Shown one piece after another: positions 15,639 to 23,719 of a DNA stretch of 26,107 nucleotides. The position numbers and the translations under genes are program-made. The notes beneath the pieces were generated by a model, which made no database searches, was not told the DNA's origin, and was given only the letters and a program-made list of their open reading frames with translations. Origin of the DNA: Coprococcus sp. (lineage in GTDB: Bacteria; Bacillota; Clostridia; Lachnospirales; Lachnospiraceae); contig JAEDGN010000035.1 in the NCBI GenBank assembly GCA_016297495.1, positions 1-26,107 on the forward strand, in the 5' to 3' direction. Positions within the stretch are counted from its first letter, which is position 1. Every line of letters starts with the position of its first letter.

Positions 15639-16727
15639 ATGGCGTATAATCAGATGCTGCAAAGTACAATTGAGGGTGTAAAAGCCATTACAAGAACGGA
15701 TCTGTGCCTGCTGGATACAGAAGGAAATGTGATCGCTGCCACAAATAGTGATGCGCAGCAGTATAGAGAATCTGTGTTGACATTTGTGTCTTCGCCTGCG
15801 GAGATTCAGGTGGTCCAGGGTTATCAGTATTTTAAAATCATGGATGCGGGAAGCCTGGAATATGTAATGCTGATTCGTGGTGACAGTGATGATATTTATA
15901 CGATAGGAAAACTGGTTGCTTTTCAGATTCAGAATCTTTTATCTGCATACAAGGAAAAATATGATAAGGAAAATTTTATCAAGAATGTGCTTCTTGACAA
16001 TATGCTCCTTGTAGATATTTATAATAAGGCGAAAAAACTGCATATTAATGCAGAGGCCAGAAGACTTGTTTTCGTTATTGAGACCAACAGAAGCAGGGAT
16101 AACAATGCTATGGAAATTGTGAAAAGTCTGTTTACAGGAAAGTCCGGCGATTATATTACAGCTGTCGATGAGGCCAGCATTATTCTTGTAAAGGAGCTGG
16201 CAGAGAAGGACTCTTATAAAGAAATGCATGTGTTGGCCAGAACGATCGTAGATCTTCTGAATACGGAAGCTATGTCCAATGCCAAGATTGCCTATGGTAC
16301 AATTGTTGGTAATATCAAAGATATTTCCAGATCCTACAATGAGGCAAAGATGGCACTGGATGTAGGAAAGATCTTTTACGATGAAAAGTCTGTAGTGGCA
16401 TATAACAGGCTGGGTATCGGACGTTTGATCTATCAGCTTCCAATACCGCTTTGTAAAATGTTTATTGATGAAATATTCCCGGGAACAACACCAGATGAAT
16501 TTGATGATGAAACGCTTCTGACGATCCGTAAGTTTTTTGAGAACAGTCTGAATGTATCAGAGACGGCAAGACAGCTTTATATTCACAGAAATACGCTGGT
16601 ATATCGTCTGGATAAAGTCAATAAAGCAACAGGACTGGATCTGAGAGTGTTTGAGGATGCAATCACCTTTGAAATAGCTCTGATGGTTGTGCGTTATATG
16701 CATTATATGGAAAGCAAAGAGTATTAG
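15639..16727 (+). CDS. CdaR/PucR-type transcriptional regulator (sugar diacid regulator-like)
   Basis: A 362-residue regulator. The N-terminal part (QSTIEGVKAITRTDLCLLDTEGNVIAAT) resembles the putative sugar-diacid recognition domain of CdaR. The centre fits the GGDEF-like segment of this family. The C-terminal DNA-binding helix-turn-helix (FFENSLNVSETARQLYIHRNTLVYRLDKV) is the PucR/CdaR HTH. ATG 15639 is chosen over an in-frame ATG at 15603 because AAGGAGG (15624-15630) lies 8 nt before it. The neighbouring msmX gene makes a role in carbohydrate uptake plausible, but the effector is unknown. No strong promoter was identified before it. Confidence 0.85.
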   Translation: MAYNQMLQSTIEGVKAITRTDLCLLDTEGNVIAATNSDAQQYRESVLTFVSSPAEIQVVQGYQYFKIMDAGSLEYVMLIRGDSDDIYTIGKLVAFQIQNLLSAYKEKYDKENFIKNVLLDNMLLVDIYNKAKKLHINAEARRLVFVIETNRSRDNNAMEIVKSLFTGKSGDYITAVDEASIILVKELAEKDSYKEMHVLARTIVDLLNTEAMSNAKIAYGTIVGNIKDISRSYNEAKMALDVGKIFYDEKSVVAYNRLGIGRLIYQLPIPLCKMFIDEIFPGTTPDEFDDETLLTIRKFFENSLNVSETARQLYIHRNTLVYRLDKVNKATGLDLRVFEDAITFEIALMVVRYMHYMESKEY

Positions 16728-16794
16728 TCGGATAGAAAATAGGGCAATTTATTAAAAAGTATTGTTTTTTTTCTAAAAAAACTGTAAACTGTGC

Positions 16795-16823
16795 TTGAAA
16801 TCATTAACGTATCATAGTAGAAT
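16795..16823 (+). promoter_or_regulatory. Sigma-A promoter for apbE-rnf
   Basis: TTGAAA (16795-16800), 17-nt spacer, TAGAAT (16818-16823). Expected start near 16830, about 65 nt before the chosen apbE start. Since no other convincing promoter or terminator lies between apbE and rnfC, it may drive the whole seven-gene unit. Confidence 0.75.
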
Positions 16824-16893
16824 GTGTATAGTATACAAGGTTAAATATTTATCATTCCTTGGTAAGTCAGACATAAATAATGAGGTGCATGAT

Positions 16894-17982
16894 TTGAGGA
16901 ACAATATAAAAAAGCTGGGATGGATACTGGTTCTGACAGTGATTTTTTCCCAGCTGGTCTGCTGTGGAAAGATACAGGGACAGCAGAAAAAAGCGGCTGA
17001 TGACTCATCGTATATTTTTACTATGGGGACGGTGTTTGAAATCCGTGTTTTTTCTGATGATGCAGACAGTATTATCCGGGAGGCGGAGCAGAAGCTGTAT
17101 GCCTGTGATAAGCTTATATCCTGGCGTCGGGAAGGATCTCTGGCAGAACAGTTTAATACAAAGCATGAAGCCGATTTATCAGATATCAGCCCGGTGATAG
17201 AGACTGCTCTTGATGTAAGCCGTAACAGCAGAGGGGCTTTTGACCTGACAGTTTTACCTTTGTCAAAGCTGTGGGCTTTTGACAGGATGGGAGACAGTGA
17301 ATTCGATATATCTGAGATGAAAGTTCCTGACAGTGATGCAATAATGGAAGCCGTGGATAAGGTGGATTATACACAGCTGCTTTATGATACGGCAACAGGA
17401 ATGCTTACGACGGCGAATCCGGATATTCATATTGAACTGGGTGCTATTGGTAAGGGATATGCCATAGAAGAGGCGAAAAAGGTATTCAAAGATTCCGGTG
17501 CTGTTGGCGGCCTGATATCGGCAGGCAGTTCCATTTGTGTATATGGCACCAAAAGTGACGGGAATGACTTCAGAGTGGCCCTGAGGGATCCAAGAGGGGA
17601 TGAGAATTCTGCCATTGGTATACTGAGTCTGACAGATACGACGATTTCCACGTCGGGAGATTATGAACGTTATTTCGAACAGGATGGTGTCCGTTATCAT
17701 CATATACTGGATCCGCGGACAGGTTATCCGGCAGACAGCGGACTGATGCAGGTTACGATCATCTGTGAGGACAGTGTCCTTGGCGATGCACTTTCTACTG
17801 CATGTTTTGTACTGGGGCTGGATGAGGGAATGAAGCTGGCCGGACAGTATGGCGTTCTGGCGATTTTTGTTGATAATGATAAAAATATCTGGTATAATAG
17901 CCCGGATATAGTGAATATGCTTGAATTCAAAGGTAGAAATTCAGGTTATGTCTTAAAGGAATATAATCAGACCCGCAGCTGA
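16894..17982 (+). CDS. apbE: FAD:protein FMN transferase, lipoprotein (ApbE/Ftp family)
   Basis: ApbE proteins transfer FMN from FAD to a threonine of target proteins outside the membrane. The 362-residue product starts with a hydrophobic signal sequence (GWILVLTVIFSQLV) ending in a lipobox-like LVCC, so it is probably a membrane-anchored lipoprotein. Family motifs are TMGTVFEI, ELGAIGKGYAIEEA, TSGDYERYF and HHILDPRTGYP. A TTG start at 16894 is proposed because GAGGTG (16882-16887) is well placed; earlier in-frame starts at 16795 and 16822 overlap the promoter, and no better ATG exists. The neighbouring rnfG and rnfD are the expected substrates. Confidence 0.92.
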   Translation: MRNNIKKLGWILVLTVIFSQLVCCGKIQGQQKKAADDSSYIFTMGTVFEIRVFSDDADSIIREAEQKLYACDKLISWRREGSLAEQFNTKHEADLSDISPVIETALDVSRNSRGAFDLTVLPLSKLWAFDRMGDSEFDISEMKVPDSDAIMEAVDKVDYTQLLYDTATGMLTTANPDIHIELGAIGKGYAIEEAKKVFKDSGAVGGLISAGSSICVYGTKSDGNDFRVALRDPRGDENSAIGILSLTDTTISTSGDYERYFEQDGVRYHHILDPRTGYPADSGLMQVTIICEDSVLGDALSTACFVLGLDEGMKLAGQYGVLAIFVDNDKNIWYNSPDIVNMLEFKGRNSGYVLKEYNQTRS

Positions 17983-18033
17983 GGCTGCAGGCTGGTTTAT
18001 TAAATAAAGTTTTTCTGGGTTTCGACCCAAAAA
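17975..18033 (+). other. Two small hairpins between apbE and rnfC
   Basis: GCAGC/GCTGC (17975-17988) places the apbE stop codon in its TGAG loop. A UUCG-loop hairpin, TGGGT/ACCCA (18016-18029), extends by three A-T pairs past a mismatch and stands about 10 nt before the rnfC ribosome binding site. Neither has a proper T-run directly after it, so they look like processing or translation-tuning elements at most rather than terminators. Confidence 0.35.
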
Positions 18034-18052
18034 TATCTAGAGGAGGATTCAA

Positions 18053-19381
18053 ATGGCAAAACAATCAAGTGGACTTCTTGGCAGTTTAGGATTTGTAAAA
18101 AGCCCTGGAGCACCCGTACCTCACAGAAAAAATACAAGTGCATGTGAGACAGCCACGATGCCGGTACCGGCGACTGTCACTATCGTTATGTCACAGCATA
18201 TCGGTGCACCTTGTACGCCATGTGTCAAAGTTAAAGACCAGGTATATGTGGGTACGCTTGTAGGAAGCAGCACAGCATTTGTGTCAGCGCCGATACATTC
18301 CAGTGTGTCAGGAACAGTCAAAAAAATTGATACGGTATTGATGCCGAACGGCTCTAAAGCACAGGCAGTCGTTATTGACACAGATGGTCTGCAGACAGTA
18401 GATCCGGCAATCAAGCCGCCAGTTGTTAATTCAAAAGAGGAGTTCCTCGCAGCTGTAAAGGATTCTGGTCTGGTAGGTCTTGGAGGTGCCGGTTTCCCGG
18501 CTCATGTTAAGTTAAATCCGAAGGACAAAATTGATTTCCTTTGTATCAATGCAGCAGAATGTGAGCCTTATATTACGGCTGACGTTCGTGAGATTATGGA
18601 GAATTATGAGAATGTTCTCTATGGTGTCAGAGAAGTTATGAAATATGTAGGTATTCCGAAAGCTCTGATCGGTATTGAGGATAATAAACCTGAAGCCATC
18701 AAGCTGATGCAGGAACAGACTGCAGGTGACAGCAGCATTGAAGTTGTTACACTTCCATCCCGCTATCCACAGGGTGCAGAAAAAGTTTTGATCGAGCAGT
18801 GTACAGGCCGTCAGGTGCCTCCTGGAAAGCTGCCTTCCGATGTTGGATGTATCGTTATGAACGTTGCATCTGCCGGTTTCCTGGGCGGTTATCTGAAGAC
18901 GGGTATGCCTCTGACTACAAAGCGTGTAACTGTTGACGGTTCAGCTGTCAATGAAGCTAAGAATGTCAGAGTTCTTATTGGTACTCCGATTAAAGATATC
19001 ATCGCTTTCTGCGGCGGTTACAAAGGTACACCGGCCAAACTGATCAGCGGTGGTCCTATGATGGGTACTGCTCTGATGACAGATGAATTCCCTGTATTGA
19101 AACAGAACAATGCTTTCCTTGCATTTGATGAAAAGGATGCAAAATCCATGGAGCCAACAGCTTGTATCAGCTGTGGACGCTGTGTGAATGCATGTCCTAT
19201 GAATCTGATGCCGACAAAACTGGAAGCAGCTACAATCTATAAGAGAGTAGATGATCTGAAGACATACAGTGTGATGACATGTATGGAATGCGGATGCTGT
19301 TCATTCGTATGTCCGGCCAACAGAAAACTTGTTCAGTCCATGAGAATTGGTAAGACAATTCTTCGTAATGCAGGAAAGTAG
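18053..19381 (+). CDS. rnfC: Rnf complex subunit C
   Basis: RnfC is the peripheral NADH-side subunit of the ion-pumping ferredoxin:NAD+ oxidoreductase. The 442-residue protein has the nucleotide/flavin-binding GLVGLGGAGFPAHVKL segment near residue 140 and INAAECEPYITAD. Two [4Fe-4S] motifs lie near the end: CISCGRCVNACP (371-382) and CMECGCCSFVCP (410-421). It has the compact clostridial length without the long Ala/Lys-rich tail of proteobacterial forms. GAGGAGG precedes the ATG. First gene of the C-D-G-E-A-B set. Confidence 0.97.
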   Translation: MAKQSSGLLGSLGFVKSPGAPVPHRKNTSACETATMPVPATVTIVMSQHIGAPCTPCVKVKDQVYVGTLVGSSTAFVSAPIHSSVSGTVKKIDTVLMPNGSKAQAVVIDTDGLQTVDPAIKPPVVNSKEEFLAAVKDSGLVGLGGAGFPAHVKLNPKDKIDFLCINAAECEPYITADVREIMENYENVLYGVREVMKYVGIPKALIGIEDNKPEAIKLMQEQTAGDSSIEVVTLPSRYPQGAEKVLIEQCTGRQVPPGKLPSDVGCIVMNVASAGFLGGYLKTGMPLTTKRVTVDGSAVNEAKNVRVLIGTPIKDIIAFCGGYKGTPAKLISGGPMMGTALMTDEFPVLKQNNAFLAFDEKDAKSMEPTACISCGRCVNACPMNLMPTKLEAATIYKRVDDLKTYSVMTCMECGCCSFVCPANRKLVQSMRIGKTILRNAGK

Positions 19382-19390
19382 GTGTACATA

Positions 19391-20332
19391 ATGGATGGTA
19401 AATTAATCGTTTCTTCATCTCCTCATATTTCGAGCCCGGTGAAGACTAAGAATATTATGCTTGATGTTATCATCGCTTTAATTCCTTCTTTGATTGCATC
19501 AATTTATTTCTTTGGTATCAGGGCTGCAATTATTGTCATTGTTTCAGTGGCAACATGTGTGATTTCCGAGTATATCTGCCGCAAAGTCATGAAGCGTGAG
19601 CAGACAATCGGCGATCTCAGTGCAGTAGTTACCGGTATCCTTCTGGCATTCAACCTGCCTTCAAGTGTACCGATTTATGTTCCGATCATTGGTGGTATCA
19701 TTGCCATCGTTATGGTGAAGCAGATGTTTGGCGGCCTTGGACAGAACTTTGTCAATCCGGCGCTTCTGGCCCGTATCGTCCTGATGAACTCCTTCCCGGT
19801 ACTGATGACCACATGGTACCCGGCAGGCAGCTTCGGTGCTGATACAACAGCTACAGCTTCACCTCTGGCTAATATTGCTGCAGGTGCTGCAGATGCCATT
19901 CCATCTTATATGGATATGTTTATCGGTAATATCCCTGGATGTTTGGGTGAGACAAGTGCTCTCTGCCTGCTGATCGGCGGTATTTACCTGATTGCAAGAA
20001 AGGTCATTTCTGCAATCATTCCTGTAACCTATATTGCTACAGTATTTGTACTGTCCTTCGTCCTGGGGCAGGATCCGGTTGCTCAGATTCTCTGCGGCGG
20101 TCTGTTCCTTGGTGCAATCTTCATGGCTACAGATTATGTTACAAGTCCTCTTACGAATAAAGGCAAATTTATCTATGCTCTCTGCTGCGGTATTATTACA
20201 GTCCTTATTCGTGTGTTTGCTTCCCTTCCGGAAGGTGTATCCTATTCAATCGTTCTGATGAATATCATCGTTCCTCTGATTGAAAGAGTTACAATTCCGA
20301 AGCCATTCGGTACTGTAAAGGAGGCTAAGTAA
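19391..20332 (+). CDS. rnfD: Rnf complex subunit D
   Basis: An integral membrane subunit that carries a covalently bound FMN and belongs to the NqrB/RnfD family. The 313-residue protein has about eight or more hydrophobic segments and the conserved GGLGQNFVNPALLAR stretch. The threonine cluster TTATASPL (152-159) is at the position expected for FMN attachment, with Thr155 the likeliest site. ATG 19391 is preferred to GTG 19382 because AGGTG (19380-19384), overlapping the rnfC stop, serves as ribosome binding site. The stop shares its last base with the rnfG start. Confidence 0.95.
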   Translation: MDGKLIVSSSPHISSPVKTKNIMLDVIIALIPSLIASIYFFGIRAAIIVIVSVATCVISEYICRKVMKREQTIGDLSAVVTGILLAFNLPSSVPIYVPIIGGIIAIVMVKQMFGGLGQNFVNPALLARIVLMNSFPVLMTTWYPAGSFGADTTATASPLANIAAGAADAIPSYMDMFIGNIPGCLGETSALCLLIGGIYLIARKVISAIIPVTYIATVFVLSFVLGQDPVAQILCGGLFLGAIFMATDYVTSPLTNKGKFIYALCCGIITVLIRVFASLPEGVSYSIVLMNIIVPLIERVTIPKPFGTVKEAK

Positions 20333-20898
20333 TGAATTTTAAATCATTAGGTATTCCTACAATCAAATTATTTGTAATTGCTACAGTTATTACAGTTCTG
20401 CTTTTCCTTACCAATGGAGCTACAGCAGACAAGATCAGTCAGAATCAGAAAGAGGCAGACAGTCTTTCCAGAAAGGAAGTCCTGCCGGAGGCTGATGATT
20501 TTGATGAATGTACAGTCAATGTTGATGGTGTCGATTATACTTATTATGCAGCTAAAAATGGTGCCGGTTACGTGTTCTCAGGTTCTAATAAGGGATACGG
20601 CGGTGCTGTTGTTGCCATGGTTGGTATTTCAGCAGATGGTGAAATTGTCGGTGTTAAAGTTACAGAGGCAGGAGATGAGACACCTGGTCTTGGTGCGAAA
20701 TGGACAGACAACGGTGACGGTGTTGCCAAGAGAGCTCAGTTTGAGGGAGCAATTCCTGAGAGTGGTTCATTCGCTGTAGCTAAAGACGGGGGCACAATTC
20801 AGGCTGTTGCCGGTGCGACACTTACATCCCGTGCGGTTACAAACGATGTCAATGATGCTATTAAGCAGTATAATGCTGTAGTAGGAGGTGCTAATTAA
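20332..20898 (+). CDS. rnfG: Rnf complex subunit G (FMN-binding)
   Basis: A membrane-anchored subunit with one N-terminal transmembrane helix (about 9-29) and an external FMN-binding domain. Its 188 residues include GEIVGVKVTEAGDETPGLGAKW, typical of the FMN_bind family. The flavinylation site is QAVAGATLTSRAVT, with the Thr of AGAT as acceptor; many family members have D-x-x-S-G-A-T, so both Asp and Ser are replaced here. AAGGAGG (20318-20324) lies in the end of rnfD. The stop overlaps the rnfE start by one base. Confidence 0.95.
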   Translation: MNFKSLGIPTIKLFVIATVITVLLFLTNGATADKISQNQKEADSLSRKEVLPEADDFDECTVNVDGVDYTYYAAKNGAGYVFSGSNKGYGGAVVAMVGISADGEIVGVKVTEAGDETPGLGAKWTDNGDGVAKRAQFEGAIPESGSFAVAKDGGTIQAVAGATLTSRAVTNDVNDAIKQYNAVVGGAN

Positions 20899-21587
20899 TG
20901 GCTAAGAAACAGAAAAGTTATGGCGAGATTTTTACAGCCGGTTTTGTTAAAGAAAACCCTGTACTTCGTCTTGTATTAGGTACCTGTCCTACGCTGGCCG
21001 TTACAACTCAGGCATTTAATGGCCTTGGTATGGGTGCTGCTGCAACATTGGTACTGCTGGGTTCCAATATTGTTATTTCCTTGCTTCGTAATATTATTCC
21101 GGATAAGGTTCGTATCCCTGCTTTCATTACCATCATTGCAGGTTTCGTAACTATTATTCAGATGCTTGTTAAGGCTTTTGTGCCTGCCCTTGATTCAGCT
21201 CTTGGTATTTACCTTCCGCTGATCGTTGTTAACTGTATTATCCTTGGCCGTGCAGAGAGTTTTGCCAGCAAGAATAAGGTTCTGCCTTCTATTCTGGATG
21301 CTCTTGGTATGGGTATCGGTTTTACAATTGCTCTGTTCCTGATGGGCTCCATCCGTGAAATTATTGGTAATGGCTCCTGGATGGGCATTGTACTCAACAA
21401 CGGAAGTATTATTCAGCCAATGCTGATTCTTATCCTTCCGCCAGGTGGTTTCTTTGTATTCGGTATGCTGATTGCATTATTTAACCGTATTGCAGAAGGC
21501 AAAGGCAAAGAACCGGCAACACTGTCCTGCTGTAATTGTCCGCAGGCAGCAAGCTGTATGAAAGCTTCAGAAGGAGGTTGTAAATAA
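20898..21587 (+). CDS. rnfE: Rnf complex subunit E
   Basis: A membrane subunit of the NqrD/RnfE family with about six transmembrane helices that helps build the ion channel and a buried iron-sulfur site with RnfA. The signature KENPVLRLVLGTCPTLAVTTQ lies near the N-terminus and LPLIVVNCIILGRAE in the middle, each with a conserved Cys. The 229-residue chain ends in a Cys-rich tail (SCCNCPQAASCMKASEGGCK, five Cys). Start and stop overlap the flanking genes by one base each, so translation is coupled. Confidence 0.96.
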   Translation: MAKKQKSYGEIFTAGFVKENPVLRLVLGTCPTLAVTTQAFNGLGMGAAATLVLLGSNIVISLLRNIIPDKVRIPAFITIIAGFVTIIQMLVKAFVPALDSALGIYLPLIVVNCIILGRAESFASKNKVLPSILDALGMGIGFTIALFLMGSIREIIGNGSWMGIVLNNGSIIQPMLILILPPGGFFVFGMLIALFNRIAEGKGKEPATLSCCNCPQAASCMKASEGGCK

Positions 21588-22183
21588 TGTCAATTACAGG
21601 TTTGGTTTCCATTTTTCTTGCAGCCATTCTGACGAATAACTATATCTTATCCAAATTCCTTGGTATCTGTCCTTTCCTGGGTGTTTCCAAGAAGCTGGAT
21701 ACAGCAGTCAGCATGAGTGCGGCGGTTATCGTCGTTATGGTTGTGGCAACAGCTGTTACATGGCCGATTCAGACATTCTTACTTGATCGTTTTGGCCTTG
21801 GTTACTTACAGACAATTGTATTTATTCTGATCATTGCTGCTCTCGTTCAGTTCATCGAGATCTTTATGAAGAAGAATATGCCTCCTCTGTACCAAGCTCT
21901 GGGTGTATACCTTCCTCTGATCACAACAAACTGTGCAGTTCTTGGTGTTACAACCCTGAATATTACTTCTGGTTACAATTATGTTGAATCTCTGATCAAT
22001 GCAGCAGGTTCCGGTGTTGGTTTCCTTGTTGCCATGGTGCTTTTTGCAGGTGTCAGAGGCAAACTTGAGACAGCAGATATCCCTAAATCCATGCAGGGTC
22101 TGCCGATCACTCTGGTATCCGCATCTATCGTAGCATGTTCATTCCTTGGCTTTGGCGGCCTTGTAGATGGCATTTTCAAATAG
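21587..22183 (+). CDS. rnfA: Rnf complex subunit A
   Basis: Homologous to RnfE in inverted topology (NqrE/RnfA family); the pair forms the pseudosymmetric membrane core. In 198 residues there are six hydrophobic segments, the conserved LTNNYILSKFLGICPFLGVSKK near the start and LPLITTNCAVLGVT in the middle. Those two Cys are the expected ligands of the buried cluster shared with RnfE. The ATG shares a base with the rnfE stop. AGGAGG just upstream acts as ribosome binding site. Confidence 0.97.
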   Translation: MSITGLVSIFLAAILTNNYILSKFLGICPFLGVSKKLDTAVSMSAAVIVVMVVATAVTWPIQTFLLDRFGLGYLQTIVFILIIAALVQFIEIFMKKNMPPLYQALGVYLPLITTNCAVLGVTTLNITSGYNYVESLINAAGSGVGFLVAMVLFAGVRGKLETADIPKSMQGLPITLVSASIVACSFLGFGGLVDGIFK

Positions 22184-22195
22184 GAGGGATTGAAT

Positions 22196-22966
22196 ATGGA
22201 AGGCATTATTATTGTAGCGGTTATTGCTATTGTAGCAGGCTTACTGCTGTCCTGGGCTTCTGTTCAGTTTGCGGTACCTGTTGATGAAAAACAGGCAGCT
22301 GTCAGGGAAGCTCTTCCGGGCGCTAACTGTGGTGCCTGCGGTTTCTCCGGTTGTGACGGTTATGCTGCAGCTCTTGCAGCAGGAACTGCAGAAATCGGTC
22401 TTTGTTCTCCTGGCGGTCCTGATGTGGCTGAAGAATGTGCAGAGATCCTTGGAAAATCTGCCGGCAGTATGGTGAGAAAGGTTGCTCTTGTACAGTGTAA
22501 CGGTACATGTACCAATGCAGGTCAGAAACTGGTTTATGACGGTGTTGATACATGTCAGGCAGTCAGCCTCATGTTTGCCGGTGACAGCACATGTGCTTAC
22601 GGTTGTCTTGGTCATGGTGACTGTGCAGCTGTATGTCCTGAAAAGGCGATCATTATTCATGATGGTCTGGCTATGATCGATCAGGATCGTTGTGTGGGCT
22701 GTGGTATCTGCGTGAAGACCTGTCCAAAACATGTTATCGCTCTTGTACCATTTGAGCAAAAACATCATGTGCTTTGTGTCAATACTGACAAGGGTGCTGA
22801 TGCTATGAAGGTCTGCAAGACAAGCTGTATTGGCTGTATGAAGTGTGTAAAGACATGTGAGCATGATGCGATTCATGTTGTTAACTTCAATGCTGTTATC
22901 GATTATGATAAGTGTACAAACTGTGGTGCTTGTGCAGAGGCTTGTCCAAAGAAAGCAATCTGCTAA
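22196..22966 (+). CDS. rnfB: Rnf complex subunit B (ferredoxin-side polyferredoxin)
   Basis: RnfB is thought to accept electrons from reduced ferredoxin. The 256-residue protein starts with one transmembrane helix, then the NCGACGFSGCDG...GLCSPGG cluster site. Four ferredoxin-like motifs follow: CAYGCLGHGDCAAVCP, CVGCGICVKTCP, CIGCMKCVKTCE and CTNCGACAEACP. That is at least five potential [4Fe-4S] sites, a typical count for clostridial forms. ATG 22196 is preferred over TTG 22190 because AGGAGGG (22182-22188) then has a 7-nt spacing. Last gene of the operon. Confidence 0.97.
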   Translation: MEGIIIVAVIAIVAGLLLSWASVQFAVPVDEKQAAVREALPGANCGACGFSGCDGYAAALAAGTAEIGLCSPGGPDVAEECAEILGKSAGSMVRKVALVQCNGTCTNAGQKLVYDGVDTCQAVSLMFAGDSTCAYGCLGHGDCAAVCPEKAIIIHDGLAMIDQDRCVGCGICVKTCPKHVIALVPFEQKHHVLCVNTDKGADAMKVCKTSCIGCMKCVKTCEHDAIHVVNFNAVIDYDKCTNCGACAEACPKKAIC

Positions 22967-22984
22967 TGATTTGTAAAATATTTC

Positions 22985-23019
22985 GGACGGATGTCGAAAG
23001 ACATCCGTCCTTTTTCTTT
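22985..23019 (+). terminator. Intrinsic terminator after rnfB
   Basis: A perfect 11-bp stem, GGACGGATGTC/GACATCCGTCC (22985-22995 with 23000-23010), closed by a GAAA tetraloop and followed by TTTTTCTTT. This is the strongest terminator in the window and closes the apbE-rnf unit. Confidence 0.96.
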
Positions 23020-23066
23020 ATAAAATGCTGGAAGTCTGGCTGGTTATATGGTAATATATAAGAACA

Positions 23067-23080
23067 ATTTTCTAGAAAAT
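23067..23080. promoter_or_regulatory. 14-bp perfect palindrome upstream of the PAP2 gene
   Basis: ATTTTCTAGAAAAT is a perfect palindrome 29 bp before the start codon. It could be an operator. The promoter in this region is unclear: the best candidate is TAATAT (23052-23057) with a poor -35. Confidence 0.35.
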
Positions 23081-23108
23081 AGAATGGAACATGAATGGGG
23101 ACTGACTT

Positions 23109-23627
23109 ATGATGACTGAAGGCAGTTTTTTGTTATTTTTACAGGATTATATCCGGCATCCGTGGCTGGATGTTTTTTTTACTTTTATTACAAAGCTTGG
23201 CAATGCAGGGTGGATATGGATTCTGGCAGGTATTCTTCTTTTAGTCTGTAAAAGGCACAGACGTGAGGGAGCAGCGGTGTTGGGGGCTTTGTTGATTGGC
23301 TTTGTGATTACCAATCTGTTTCTCAAAAATATTGTTGCCCGGCCGAGACCATATACAGTTTTGCAGGGGCTGGAGATACTGATTTCAGAACCGTCTGATT
23401 ATTCATTCCCATCAGGGCATACCTGCAGCTCAGTGGCGGCGGCTCTGACCATGCTGAGGATGTCAGATAAAAGGATTGGTATTGCGGCCTGTATATTGGC
23501 AGTATTGATAGCATTTTCCAGAATGTACATCGGAGTGCACTATCCTACAGATATTCTGGCGGGGGCAGTGATCGGGGTTTTTGCTGCGTTTTTGTCTGTC
23601 TGGATGATGAATAAATGGAAAACTTAA
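23109..23627 (+). CDS. PAP2-family membrane phosphatase
   Basis: A 172-residue integral membrane protein of the type 2 phosphatidic acid phosphatase family. The three catalytic motifs are visible: C1 KNIVARPRP (73-81), C2 PSGH (101-104) and C3 SRMYIGVHYPTD (137-148). Several hydrophobic helices surround them. Substrates of such small bacterial forms include undecaprenyl pyrophosphate and phosphatidylglycerol phosphate; the choice cannot be made by eye. The start is ATG 23109 or the ATG directly after it, with a modest GGGG-type ribosome binding site. An envelope-sensing type two-component system follows 92 bp downstream. Confidence 0.88.
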   Translation: MMTEGSFLLFLQDYIRHPWLDVFFTFITKLGNAGWIWILAGILLLVCKRHRREGAAVLGALLIGFVITNLFLKNIVARPRPYTVLQGLEILISEPSDYSFPSGHTCSSVAAALTMLRMSDKRIGIAACILAVLIAFSRMYIGVHYPTDILAGAVIGVFAAFLSVWMMNKWKT

Positions 23628-23671
23628 GAATATTGAAAGAAATTACTGATTTTATTTTCAGAAATCCACTG

Positions 23672-23677
23672 TATAAT
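23672..23677 (+). promoter_or_regulatory. -10 box (TATAAT) before the two-component genes
   Basis: A perfect TATAAT preceded directly by TG lies 43 bp before the response-regulator start. No good -35 stands 17 nt upstream (ATTTTA at 23649), so activity may depend on an activator, perhaps the regulator itself. Confidence 0.45.
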
Positions 23678-23719
23678 CGTAACTGTTAGAACATAGACAT
23701 AAGAACGAGGGGCGGGAAT

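Noticed and set aside
16795..16893. Longer N-terminus for apbE from TTG 16795 or ATG 16822
   Set aside because: These codons sit in the -35 and -10 boxes of the promoter, and the lipoprotein signal sequence begins naturally after 16894.
23063..23075. GAACAATTTTCT as another LexA box before the PAP2 gene
   Set aside because: The right half does not match GTTC or GTTT, and the real dyad there is the different palindrome ATTTTCTAGAAAAT.
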